Source of the DNA: Warburgia ugandensis
Taxonomy: Eukaryota; Streptophyta; Magnoliopsida; Canellales; Canellaceae
DNA: 64,000 nucleotides
Reading direction: 5' to 3'
Assembly (NCBI GenBank): GCA_035236585.1
Contig: CP141128.1
Span: forward strand, 31,664,684-31,728,683
Below, in pieces: positions 1 to 11,571 of this stretch (positions are counted from its first letter, which is position 1; every line of letters begins with the position of its first letter). The notes beneath the pieces were generated by a model. It was not told the DNA's origin and did not search any database. It saw only the letters and a list, made by a program, of their open reading frames with translations. Position numbers and translations under genes: made by a program.

Positions 1-564
1 AAATTTGAAGGCTCGATTGGTTCGGATTCATGGATGGCTTTAAAAGCTTCCTTGGCTTGAGTGGCTTTTATGGTTTGGCTTGAATTCCTTAGCTTGCCAC
101 CCTTTTTCATGGCTTATATGGCTAAAGTGGCTTCCATGCAAAGGTGGTGGGAATGCATGGCTTACTTCATGGGCCTACTTTGGCCATCTTTAGCTCCTTT
201 AATCACATATATTATTGGTCCACAAGATGATCTTGGCCTTTTGTTTATGTTAAAGTGATGATTTTGAGGCTTGAACTTGATCTTTTGATCTTGATCTTCA
301 ATTTCATCCTGATCGATCTCAGTCATTGAATCAACATCTTACTTCTTAAAAATTTAAAAATCCTAATTAAATATTAGAAAAACATGATTAATCACATAAT
401 TACCTTAGAATAACTTCTGGACCTATAAAATATCAAACTTTTGGGTTATTAGTTTAAAAATGCATGTGTTATGAATTTTGGTCCACAAACACTCATTTAC
501 CCCTATAAATTGTAACACATGGGTACTAATTAGGTGATTTTTATGGAAAATAAAACACTTATCA
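1..564 (-). repeat. 3' LTR of the left OTA-type element (cut by window edge)
   Basis: Matches 4455-5052 over its length, for example the shared stretches around CCTTAGCTTGCCACC and GGCTTATATGGCTAA. The LTR terminus is at 564, immediately followed by the polypurine tract. The small open frame at 61-258 is a chance frame across GGCTT-rich repeats and has no coding features. Confidence 0.8.
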
Positions 565-1980
565 AACCCCCAACCAGAATTTTTCTAGTCCTAAGCAAAT
601 CATGCAAAAAAATCATTTTACAAAAATAAATACAAGGTGCCACTTTTGTATGTACTTATGATTGCATTTAGCATATGCAACAAGCCCTTAAACCCCTATG
701 TTATCCCTAGTAGACGAGTTAGGTCTCGTGAGGATTTGTAGGGAATATACCCTCAAGTATACTCTTATAAATGAAGCTCTAAGATAAAGATTAAACATAT
801 TTCTCTCATTATGTGACCAGATTCAACAAAGCTAATACATAAATTTTTGAAGAGACAAAGGAAAGTGATCCTTAAGAGTGGATGCTATCATCAAGAATAG
901 TAGGGTTATTTTACCTTAATTCCTTTCTTTTTCTCCTTTTCAAGGCTATTTCCACTTAAGATCCACATGTCTTTAATTGGGATGAAACATAGGCTTGGAT
1001 AAGAGTTATGAAAAGAAGGGTATAAGGATTTCAAAGGTTCAAAATTGAGTAGAGGTCTCTAATGAATATTTATTAGCACACCTTTTGGTTACGTTGAAGT
1101 GAATTTTCTTTGTATTCTTGTGTTTCACTTTTTTCTCTTCTTTTTTTGATACTTTTGTCTCTTTCTTTTCTTCTTTTTCTTTTGGCTTCTTTGAAAGAAA
1201 GACTACTAATTTTGTTAGTTTTTTTACTTTTTTTCATCTTTTAAACCTTTCTACTAACTCTACTCATTTTGAAAATGTGTAATGGATGTTATTTTATTTG
1301 TTTTTCTAGGTTAAAGTGATTGAGGTTAAGAAAGAAAGGATTTATAGTAGGCTCAAAGGGCTAACTAGTGGTAGATATATTGGGTAGGCTTTATGCCTTT
1401 GGATTGAACAAGAATGAGCTATCACTCCTATTTATTCTTGATAGTTAGCCAAATAAAGATAGTAGGATCACACTAAGTTATGCACAATGAAGAACTTGTG
1501 GAATTACTTATAACTGTCTTGAAAGAAGATAACCTCTAAACTCACTGGGTTATAGGTCTCCACTGATTTTCCTCAGGGTCTCTAAATCATACATCTCTAT
1601 TAATCTTGACTATGTACTGTGTGTAAATGGTTCTTAAGAATTAACTTTCATAAAATGCTTCAATACATGAATAATATGCAAAACTAATCGTATACACTCC
1701 CATTAAGAGGTGAAGACATTAGAACTACTAAATTCTAAACATCTAGTTCTGATTATAGTCAGGGAACTCTTCCAAAAGTATTTTTCTTTTTTTTGGAAAA
1801 GCTTAAGAAAATTCAAAATCCCTATATGCATCTACACCGCTCAACCTGAATGAAACGTGGGATCCTATTTAGAAAGATGTAGAAGATGGATATTTTAAAA
1901 ACATCTAAGGTGCTTCTGGGAGAGCGCTATGTTTTACATCTTTAACTAGACAATGATGAGTGTAATGACGGTAATCTATA
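565..1980 (-). other. Post-pol non-coding region of the left OTA-type element
   Basis: No gene is seen. On the minus strand two blocks (1531-1570 and 1351-1395) match element E at 16204-16240 and 16443-16491. Shared words include CAGTGGAGACCTATAAC, CATAAAGCCTACCCA and ACCACTAGTTAGCC. Order and orientation are the same as in E, so the two elements share an ancestral 3' non-coding region even though their LTRs differ. A pyrimidine-rich stretch lies at about 1120-1190. Confidence 0.65.
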
Positions 1981-2822
1981 AGGGTTCCTGGAGTGGTAAC
2001 CTAAGGTAGGTCATGATACTGAGGTGTCTCTAATAGTATCTCATCAATATTAGGATTAGGCATCTCTAGGAAAGGTGTTAACCTTTGGCCATTGAATATT
2101 TTCATTTCTCCATCCTTCTCATTCTCAATGGCCTCATGAGGATTGACTATGAGTACTATATAAGGTCCGATCAATCTAGATCTAAGTTTCCTTGCAAAGA
2201 TATGCAATCTTGAGTTATACAATTAGACCTTTTGTCTAGGTGTGAAGGATTTTCTTAAGATTTGGCTATCATGTTCAACCTTCATCTAGTCTTTTGTATG
2301 ATCATGTCGAGTCATATGCATATTTCCTCAATTCTTCAACTCATTGAGTTGGAGTTTTTGGTGTGTCCTAGTGTAATCTAAGTCAAAATTGAGCTTTTTA
2401 ATAGCCCAATATGCTTTGTGCTCTAACTCTACCAGTAAGTGGCAAGCCTTTCCATAGACTAGGTAGTAAGGTGACATTCCTATAGGAGTTTTATATGCTG
2501 TACAATAAGCCTACAAAGCATTGTTGAGTCTCATATACTAGTCTTTCCTACTTGGATTGACTGTCTTCTCTAGAATTCGCATTATCTACCTATTGGATAC
2601 TTCTACTTGGCCACTGGTCTGGGGTAGCCATCTTGTGGTTGACACCATACTTTTTCATTAAATTCTTCTTTTAAGAATTTTACCACAACTTTGTGGTCAT
2701 TGATTTTGCAGGGTACAACCTCCACCCAATTAGACACGTAGTGTACTCCCACTAGGATGTAAAGATTTCCAAAAGAATTAGGGAAAGGTCTCATGAAATC
2801 TATGCCTCAAATTTGATTACTT
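1981..2822 (-). pseudogene. Integrase fossil of OTA-type Ty3/gypsy element
   Basis: Two minus-strand stretches resemble plant Ty3/gypsy integrase. The one at 2603-2794 has the catalytic-core start (PFPNSFGNLYIL, then HYVSNWVE, normally DYVSKWVE). The one at 2001-2222 has the C-terminal region (KLRSRLIGPY, normally KLRSRWSGPF; then NGQRLTPFLE). Their order fits one minus-strand pol. The reading frame is broken and upstream reverse transcriptase and RNase H are not seen next to it. Recognisable pol similarity stops at about 2822. This is a dead copy with no expected activity. Confidence 0.75.
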
Positions 2823-4439
2823 TTCTACTAAATAAGAAGAAAAATAATGAAATCTATCTACAAGTAAACTAGAAAAAGAAGTGAAAGAAATTAGTAACAA
2901 CAATGAAAGGAAAACTATCCAATTAACATACATGTGACCATGGAATGGTATTCATGATTCATTGGATAAGAGTAAATTTAGTCAACTAATTTGGAAACCT
3001 AAGCATGCAATCTATTTCTAATATTAGCTAAGTTATCTAAAAATCTAAGTGGACTCTCGAGAGATCAAGTAAACATGATTGAATAGTGCCAGAAATTAAC
3101 ATACACCATTCATGCAAAGAAATTCCAGCAGTAAGAAAATTGAAACATTCAATGAGTATGACATGTAAAACATGGAATCAATCACTTCTAATGCATTCAA
3201 ACATTCAAGAAAAAAGTTAATTTTCTGCTGGACACAAACATGAATTGAAAATTCCAACTAATCTCATTGAATCACATCCAAAAAGTCATCAACAACACTC
3301 CATACATGTAGTCCAAATTTGAAACTTAAATCATATTACAATGATGTTGACATAATCTTAATTACTCCTCAATTACAAGCCAAATTGTTCTTCAATTTTT
3401 CCAACATTCACTCATGATCTAGTATTCTTTAAATCAAAGGAGAATCCTATGCAAAACTAAGGCAACAATCCAATGGAACATAAGCAACCAAAGCTGGAAA
3501 ATCAAGAGGGCTAAAAGAGAATAAAGATGTAATGAAAGACAAAGAACAAAACTAGATTCAAGATGACTTCCCTTGGAAGTCACTCCAAAGGAAAACCAGT
3601 CTTGAATCTCAATTTAAAATAAAGGAAAGCTAAAGAAAAAATAAGGCAAAATAACATGGAAAAAAAGTAAATTCCAACAAAGGCTAACCAACCTTCAAAG
3701 TTGAATCAAAACTTCAAAAATCCTAGGTTGAACACTTGAGAAAGAAGCATAAACATTGGAAGTTTGTAGAAGCACCCAAAGACTTCACAAAACCACAAGC
3801 AAAAGGAGAAAAATTGGCTAGAAGGAAGTGGGCATCTCCTTCCTATGGAGGAAATGTCTTTTCCTACGGTGAAAAGAGTGTGTTTTGTTTGGATTTTTGT
3901 TGGTTTTATAAGACTTATCCTATTTTTCCTCGGGTAACCCAATACTAAGGTGTGGCAGAGGTTAAACAGTGTTAAATTAAATGGCAAGGATGGTGGAAAA
4001 GAATGGACATCGAATAGGAAAGTGGGGGGAGTAAGTTGGCTGTCTTAAGAAGGGGGTAGGTGGGAGACGCCACCTTTTTAGGAAGGGGTGTCGGCCCCCT
4101 TCCAAAACCATTGAAGGCTCGTTTTTGTAGGAAAGTGAGTGAGAATAGGTTACAAAATAGGAGGGATGTTTTAGGTGGAAAATTTTTGTTTGTTGGGCAG
4201 TTTCGTAAGAGGTGTAAGGAGTTAGAGTTTTGAAAATTCGTAGTGTATATTCAGGGTGAGGTGGAAATTAAGGAAAAAGTGGGGAAAAGAGAGAAAAACA
4301 CTAAAAATTGGCTGCTCTTATCCCATTGGACCACATGCCATATTATTCTAATATATTTTTCCTTAATTATCTTCAAAACAACTCATGGGTAACTCTTTTG
4401 AATCTACTCCTATCCTAGCCTTCCATTTAGCTTAGCTTG
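2823..4439. other. Unassigned AT-rich DNA, probably LTR or leader of the left element
   Basis: No coding similarity was found on either strand; overlapping short frames around 3706-3987 lie opposite each other and look like chance. The segment lies between the integrase fossil and the part of the right LTR that can be aligned to 1-564. Because the left LTR is cut by the window edge, the true inner limit of the right LTR cannot be set, and much of this stretch may be LTR. I looked for a PBS on the minus strand and saw none that I trust. Confidence 0.35.
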
Positions 4440-5052
4440 ATGGCTTAGATGACTAACTTTGAAGGCTCCATTGGCTAAGCATCATGGCTGGCTTAGCAAT
4501 CTTCCTTGGCTTGTTTTCTTGGCTTCAACCATTGGCTTGAGTAGCTTAAATGGTTTGGCTTGAATTCCTTAGCTTGCCACCTTCTTTCATGGCTTATATG
4601 GCTAAGGTGGCTTAAGTGGCTTCCATGCAAAGGTGATCAAAATGTATGGCTTACTTCATGGACCCACTTTGGCCATATTTAGCTCCTTTAATCTCATCTA
4701 TTATTGGTCCACAAGATGATCTTGGCCTTTGGTTTTTATTTAAGTGATGATTTTGAGGCTTTGACTCAATCTTTTGATCTTGATCAATTTCATCCCCATT
4801 GATCTCGGCCGTTGGATCATCATCTTACTTCCTACAAAAGTGAAAAATCCTAATTAAATCCTAGAAAAACATAATTAATTACATACTTACCTTGGATTAT
4901 CTTCTAGACCTACAAAATAACAAAATTTTGCATTATTAGGTCAAAAAGTGCATGTGTTATGAATCTTGGTCTAAAAACCTAATTTACTCCTATAAGTTGT
5001 AACACATGGGGAACTAATTGGGTGCTTTTTATGCAAAATTAAACAATTATCA
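4440..5052 (-). repeat. 5' LTR (alignable part) of the left OTA-type element
   Basis: Direct repeat of 1-564, ending ...ACAATTATCA at 5052. GGCTT-rich words such as CTTGGCTT and TGGCTTA are scattered through 4430-4625, as in the left copy. The LTR probably continues further left than the alignable part. Confidence 0.75.
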
Positions 5053-6759
5053 TGGGGCATTGAATCCTTCTACATCTCCACATAGGCTAGATAAGCCTGG
5101 CATATGCTACACAAGAGATCAACTAGCTAAAATGATACTCGCATTAGAAGTATCCAATCTCCCTTGAAAGCATAGTGACTCTCCATCTAGTGCATATAAT
5201 GTTACATGCTTTTTCCTACAGTCAATTAGAACTTTGTTTTCATCCAACCAATCCATTCCCAAAATAATGTTAAAGTCCATCATACTTAGCATAATCAGGT
5301 TTGCATTCAAGCTCTTACCCAAGATAATCATCAGTACATCTTGAATGAACTCATGAACCACAACCAGTTCACCCCCTGGTGTACTAATCTTTAGCAAAAA
5401 ACCAATCTACACATCACAATGTTCAAAAATGAAGCAAAATGACCAGATCTAAATGAATGAGTAGATCGAAGATCAATGAGTATAGGAGCATATCTGTTAG
5501 CATTTAGAACAGTACCTTTCCACGATACTACTGGATGCACAAGCCTAGTTGGTAGTGAGTGTAATAACTTGCACCTGATTCCTGAGGCTTGACTCTGCTA
5601 TGATGCATAGCGTCACCATGGTGGTCCTACTCTTGAGACCCCTAAATATTCTCGTACAAAGTGGCTAGGCTGGCCACATACAGAATATTTACTAACTATG
5701 CCTGAACATAATTAACATGGACAGTGTTGTTAACATCTTTGACACACATCATGGTCACTATCCCTGCCTCTAGCCTAGACCATTGCTAGTCTTGTTGGCC
5801 ATGTGACTGTCCTCCTAATTGCAAACTTCTTCTTCTTAAATCCTCTTGATTCTAGTTTAGGGCACTGAATATGCCCATATCTCTACTAGAGTCCCTCAAC
5901 TCCTCTCTAAAATGGAACCATGTCCAATTCCCTCAAGGGATGGATCCATAAGAATTCACCTATCCTAGTAACAAAAAAACTTGACTTAAAATGATCCTAT
6001 ATTAAGAGCTAAATTGGCTAAAAGGATGGGGCATAATTGTTGTGGGGAACTTACATGGTCCAATGATCTTTATATGTTTTTCTAGTCATAATTCTAGGTA
6101 CTATTGCATGTAATGTAGTCCTAGCGGTTCTAAAACCGTTCATGATTGGTGAACCAGCAAATCTATAGCACTAGATATGAACTTGTAGGCCACCTTCTGT
6201 TATGAAGAGCACACACTAGGTGTGAATCTACACAACTTTCTTAGGCCTTGTATCATAGTCATGAACTCTAGTTCCATTCTCACCTATACAAGCAGAGGAA
6301 GGAACTTATCAATGAAGAAAACCTTGAAGTTGTCCTATGAGATAATATCACCACCCTTAATACAAATGTGGCTATTGTCACCTAACAATCCTCTCACACT
6401 CCCATCACTACAAATATCTTCTCATCATCAAATAACTGTGTCTCAGCTGCATTTGGTCGGTCCTTACCTAAGAACTTAGGAGTGATTTTCTCTCTCTAGT
6501 AGGTTGTCCAATCTAGGACGCTCATCATCTTGCAAAACAGAAGCCACGTCAGTACTTGCTACCCTAGCTGGCATCCATAATCTCTACCTCAACCTCTCTA
6601 GGAGAAGCTCAATGATCTCATCAGTTGCCTCACCCTGGGCCCTGTTGTGGCCCTGAGCCCTCCATCTACCCATCCAAAGGAGAAGGGAGACTTGTATAAC
6701 GTCTTTGTGGAGGCATCTATAAATAACCAATATTTAATGAGATAATAATCCAAACTAAG
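5053..6759 (-). pseudogene. Tekay/Del-type chromovirus gag-protease fossil
   Basis: On the minus strand, 5119-5397 reads as an aspartic-protease segment typical of Tekay/Del elements: STPGGELVVVHEF, then MDFNIILGMDWL and IDCRKKHVT. Further right, up to about 6700, lies the degraded gag part, ending with a charged N-terminal stretch near 6600-6675. The protease is cut at 5053 by the left OTA-type element. The gag side continues into a leader that is interrupted at 6760 by a solo LTR and resumes after 51711, reaching a PBS at 53452. The copy is broken by several frame interruptions plus two insertions. Confidence 0.7.
6755..6759. repeat. Target-site duplication CTAAG, left copy
   Basis: CTAAG directly precedes TGTAACATCC at 6760 and recurs directly after GTCGTTACA at 19409-19413. 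It also follows the LTR end in each later unit (for example 51707-51711). Confidence 0.8.
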
Positions 6760-9472
6760 TGTAACATCCCTAATTTTAAAAAATGAATTAAAGTAAAATT
6801 TTAGATTATCTCAAATTGGGATAAAAAGAGAATATCAAAATATCTAATATTTGAAGTTTTTATAAGTGCAAGTTTTATAGACATCAAATTAAGTGTTAAG
6901 ACATCTATATTTGGATTGTACTTGAAAAAATGATTCCAACAGCACTAAGTTTGAGAAAATTGGAGTTCAGACAAATAAATTGCTTAAATATGGGTTTAAT
7001 AGTCAAGAGATGTTGGAATTCCATCATTAGGGGTAGACCGTCCTTTTTTATTGATATTATGGTGTATAGAATATTAAAAACATAATAATTAACCTTTCTA
7101 AATAATTAAAAAGAAATTATTAAAATACTTAAAGGAGGGGGCCAGATTTGATAATGGCACCCCCACTTAAGCAAAAAATGAAAATAGATGTTGGTCTGTT
7201 TCCCAAACTCTATGAAAAAGAGGAAACCTGACAGGGGGAAGAAGAGAAGAAGAAGAAGAGGAAAGGATAAAAAATCCATCCACACCCAAGGAACAAGAGT
7301 TATGGGGGTTTTCGAACACCGGAGAAACAAAGCTCGTTGGCAACAATGGCTGTTCTTATCTCAAATCTGACCATCCATTTTATGATACACAAAGAGGGGA
7401 ACAAAACCCCTTTGATTTTTCCATGATCAGAGGAGGAACGACGTTGGAATTGGAGCCCAATAGCATGCATGGGAGCAGTTGCTGGAAAAATCCAAAATGT
7501 CTTCTTTGGCAACAATGGGGGAGTTGGGAACATTACATAGGTAAGATCCTTACTTAAATTCATTGTTTTGTCTTGATTGTTTATTATTTTGAGAGATTTC
7601 ATGTAGATCTAGGGTTTTGAGAGAAAACAGAGGAAAATGTGGATCTCACAGGTTAATGAAGATTGATTAGAACTCCAAGAATCTTTGCTTAAGTTCTGAT
7701 CATTGAATCCAATGCCATATACACTGATCTGAACCGTCAAATCATCTGAAGAAGATAGATCTGACGTTCTGAATGGGTTGTGACCATCAGATCACCTATA
7801 ATAGACATATTTAAACCTTAATTTCAGATATAACAACAAACCTTTACTAATTTCTCCACCTATTGTAAGGATTAATGACTGATCAGGGCTCTAACCACTC
7901 CATTAATGCTTTGATCATCCATTCAAGGTGGAGAGTGGTCCATTAAACATTGTACACCCTTAAATTAGCTAAATTTGGCCATTATGTTGAATATTAGCTG
8001 CTGGATCATTTGTAAGAGATAGATGATGTTAAATGGCAAATTAGATCAGTGATCTGTGTACTATTATGCTAGATCAGACTATTTAACTTTGTTGAATTCC
8101 TGATTTTTCAACAATTCAGACCATGTTGTCTCATTCTGTGATGATGAGTGACTGATTGGAGCTTTAGCCATTCCATTGGTATTCTAATCCCTGCTCCATG
8201 TCTTGTCATACATTGATCCCACCACATTCAAAGTTGGTAGTCCATGAACCACAGATTTGACCATTCACCAGTAGGATGTACTGGTTGACTGTCCAATCAG
8301 CTACTATTAGGATTCAAATAAGGAAATGTTTGATCAATGCCATTGTGTTCTTTAAACTTGGAATTGTCTCAAACTAAAGAAAATCTCAGATCAGAACACT
8401 AATCTAATAGATATGAATAACTAAAATGAAGTTATTGGTTAGATCGCAGTCATATACCGAAGATTGACTGTTTAGCATTGTTTATATGGAATTAAATGGA
8501 ATATGATCATCAAATTTCAGTTAGAATTGCTATTTAAAAGAGATTATACTGGTCTATGAAATTTAAGAAAGTTAGACCATTTAATCAGATCATATAAAGA
8601 TGTGATCATATCTTCCATGAATAACTTAGGAACAATAATAGTAAAACATCAGAATAGGCAAATGTGGCCTCAAGAGGATAAACTAATTAAAATAATTAAT
8701 CATGGATCAATGAGAGATTGTAAGTCTAATGGTTTTATGACCTTAAGATGGTTTGAACTATTAGACCATGAGATGAGTACAAATATAAGTTATGGATTTA
8801 TAATGGTATCATACTTAGAACTGATGTTGTGACCATCAACTTTATGCACAACATAGATTGACACGCAAGTTGATTTACGATGGATAGTGGATCGTAAAAG
8901 CTATGGAGAAAGGACAAACTGTCTTAAGAGGTAGGTAATTTGATATTGCCAATTTCAAATGATCTTGAAAATGAGAAAATGATTTGAGAACAATTTTAGG
9001 TTTTGAATTATTATACCAATGACATGATGCATATATATACGTGATGTGAGTGTCTATGATTTTCTTATAGATTCATGATTCTTCTTATGTTTCTTATATC
9101 TTACAAATGAAATGTGTGAATTAATAGCTGGTTTTAAATTCATATTGCAAACTTAATTTGGAAAGAATCATGAATTATTCAATTCAAAGTATTCAAATAC
9201 TTAATTTACTTATGCAACATGAGAAAATAGTGACTTGTATATGCAAGAACTCCTTATTTTGGAAAGAAAGCTTTAAAATGCATAGTTTTGTACAAGATAA
9301 GCATGTCATATGATACGGTTTTTAGGTATACGAATATGAAAATGACCTAGATTGGTTATTGAGCTATACTTTGAAAAGAATATTTGAGATATATAGTTTT
9401 GCATAAAGTATTCATACTGTTTTATATGATTTGAGAAGTATGATGGGATCTTTTGATGGTGATTACCCTATA

Positions 9473-10095
9473 AGGTCAGTCTGCCTACATGTGTTGCAAA
9501 GGGACTTCAGGTTAGTCTGCCTACATGTGTTGCAAAGGGAGCATAGGTTAGTCTTCCTGCATGTTTTGTGAAGGGACCTCAAGTTAGTCCTCCTGCATGT
9601 GTTGTAAAGGGACCTCAGGTTAGTCTGCCTGCATATGTTGCAAAGGGACCATAGGTTAGTTCACCTACATGTGTTGCAAAGCGACCTCAGGTTAGTCCCC
9701 TTGCATGTGTTACAAATGGACACTAGGTTAGTCTACCTGCATGTGTTGCAAAGGGACATTTGGTGATTTACTCTATGAGATTAGTCTGCCTACATGTGTT
9801 GCAAAGGGACACCAGGTTAGTTTGCCTACATGTGTTGTACAGGCACATTTGGAAACCCTATATGGTTAGTCCACCTGCATGTGTTGCAAAAGGACATTTG
9901 GCTGTTTACCCTATATGGTTAGTCTGCCTACATATGTTACAAAAGGACATTTGGTGATTTGCCCTATGTGGTTAGTCCACCCTCATGTGTTGCAAAGGAA
10001 CATATGGTTAGTCCGCCTGCATGTGTTGCAAAAGGACACTTGGTGATTTGCCCTATATGATGGTTGGTCTACCTGACATGTGTTGTCAAAAGACC
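9473..10095 (+). repeat. Minisatellite in solo LTR, unit 1 (about 15 copies, about 36 bp and longer variants)
   Basis: About fifteen degenerate copies of a unit built on GGTTAGTCTGCC, TACATGTGTTGC and AAAGGGAC. Copies are spaced about 33-53 bp; the longer ones carry an extra ATTTGGTGATTTACCCTAT-like stretch. The core holds the palindrome ACATGT. The long frame running through it (9760-9957) is a by-product of the periodicity. Confidence 0.9.
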
Positions 10096-10598
10096 TTTTG
10101 TGGTATTTTGTTTTACTATGGATGATATGTTTTTACATGATGAGCTGGTTATTTAAAACTATACTACATACAGTGGTTTAAAGTAATGACATGATACTTG
10201 ATTTGCAAGTATGATATAGAGTTTTGTTGGTGACATACATGTGTATATACATGCATATATGTGCTATAATGTATTCCATGAAATGATTTATGACAACATG
10301 ATTTTATTATTAGAAAAATCACTCTTCAAATCATTGTATGTGTATGCTGTGATTTTGGTTTTGTAGTATTGGGTTATTTACTGAGTAGTATACTCATCCT
10401 ACTATTTTTACTACAGATAAGTTCGAAAAGGATTAACAAGGAGATTAAGTTCTGGAAGACCACTTGTTGATTTAAGAGGATAAGTAATGAGGTACTTTAG
10501 AGTTTCATTAAGAAACTCAATTTCATTGATTATTAAATAGTCATTCGATATTGTATGTGATTTAATTGTAATTGGGCTATGGTGATAAGTCTTGGTGC

Positions 10599-10678
10599 AT
10601 GCATGTCATAAGTTATTTGAAAAGGAGACGGAGTCTCCATGCATGTCATAAGTTGTTTGAAAAGGAGACAGAGTCTCC
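10599..10678 (+). repeat. 40-bp tandem duplication with hairpin arms, unit 1
   Basis: Two adjacent 40-bp copies beginning ATGCATGTCATAAGTT. Each ends in a GGAGAC...GTCTCC inverted repeat with a 3-base loop, giving two hairpins 40 bp apart. Confidence 0.9.
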
Positions 10679-10842
10679 ATTTGTGTTTTAAATATAAACA
10701 AATATTTATCAGGTACTTCGTAATGACATGCATTAAATGTCTATTGTCCGAAAAACAAAAGAATCTCTGCCAGATTTTTAGTAGAAATAAGCACTCATTT
10801 TATCTTGAATCCTTGTTTTAAGAAAAGAAAAATGACACCAGG

Positions 10843-11498
10843 TGTTGAGTGTTCAATTTTGGTCAAAATACCCCTAATTTAGTGTTCAATTAGAGCATCT
10901 AGGCCATTAATTTCAAGATTTTACATAAAATATTCTGTTTTAGCTTTAATTGGCCATCCAACCGTTGAATTGCAAAATTGACAATCAGATGATCATCAAA
11001 GCTAATTAAATGAATAATGAATGGTTTAGATTGTGGTAATTGGGTCCTGTACATTGCAGATTGGTCAACTCAGGCATGGACGCTCTAGATCGAATCAAGG
11101 ATATTAGATGGAGATCAGATGAAGTTTCATGGAAATTAGATGGAATTCGAAGAGTCCTAGGACAGGACAAAGTTGAAGACTTGCAGAGTTTTAGCAAGTC
11201 TAGAATTCTAGTGGACCCCATTCTCTCTCTTATCTCTCTTTCTCCTCTCTTTTTCTCTCTTTTTCTCTCTTATCCCGCTCCTTTCTTTCCTCTCTCTCTT
11301 CTATCTCTTTGTCTCCTTCTCTTATCCCTCTCTCTTATACGTCTCTCCCTCTCTCTCTTCTATCTCTTTTTCTCCTTCTCTTATCCCTCTCTCCCTCTCT
11401 CTCTTTCAAAACACCCTTCTTCCTTCTCTAGGGGATGTTTTTTTTCCCTCTTAGGAAGGTGGGCTGGCCGGTACATTCTCCTCTCCACTCTCTCTCTC

Positions 11499-11571
<73 letters not shown>

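Larger units (their letters stand above)
1..5052 (-). mobile_element. OTA-type (Athila/Tat-like) Ty3/gypsy LTR element, fossil, left end outside window
   Basis: Direct repeats at 1-564 and about 4440-5052 are the two LTRs. Both end in ...TTATCA on the plus strand, so each starts TGATAA on the minus strand. Inside the left LTR boundary lies AACCCCCAACC (565-575), which on the minus strand is a purine-rich GGTTGGGGGTT tract directly before TGATAAGTG, the expected polypurine tract. Integrase similarity on the minus strand (1981-2822) confirms the orientation. The internal region is only about 3.5 kb and most of gag-pol is unrecognisable, so the element is heavily decayed. Its LTRs differ by roughly 15% by eye, so it is older than element E. 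Its right end abuts a Tekay protease/gag fossil, into which it appears inserted. Confidence 0.8.

Noticed and set aside
3706-3987. Overlapping frames on both strands at 3.7-4.0 kb
   Set aside because: Short, overlapping on opposite strands, without recognisable domains, and inside probable LTR DNA.
9760-9957. Open frame across the solo-LTR minisatellite, repeated in all units
   Set aside because: The repeated Leu-Val-Cys-Leu-His wording comes from the DNA repeat; there is no independent sign of coding.
9473-10095. CRISPR-like spacing of about 36 bp
   Set aside because: Repeats are degenerate, there are no unique spacers of constant length and no cas genes, and the context is a plant retroelement LTR.
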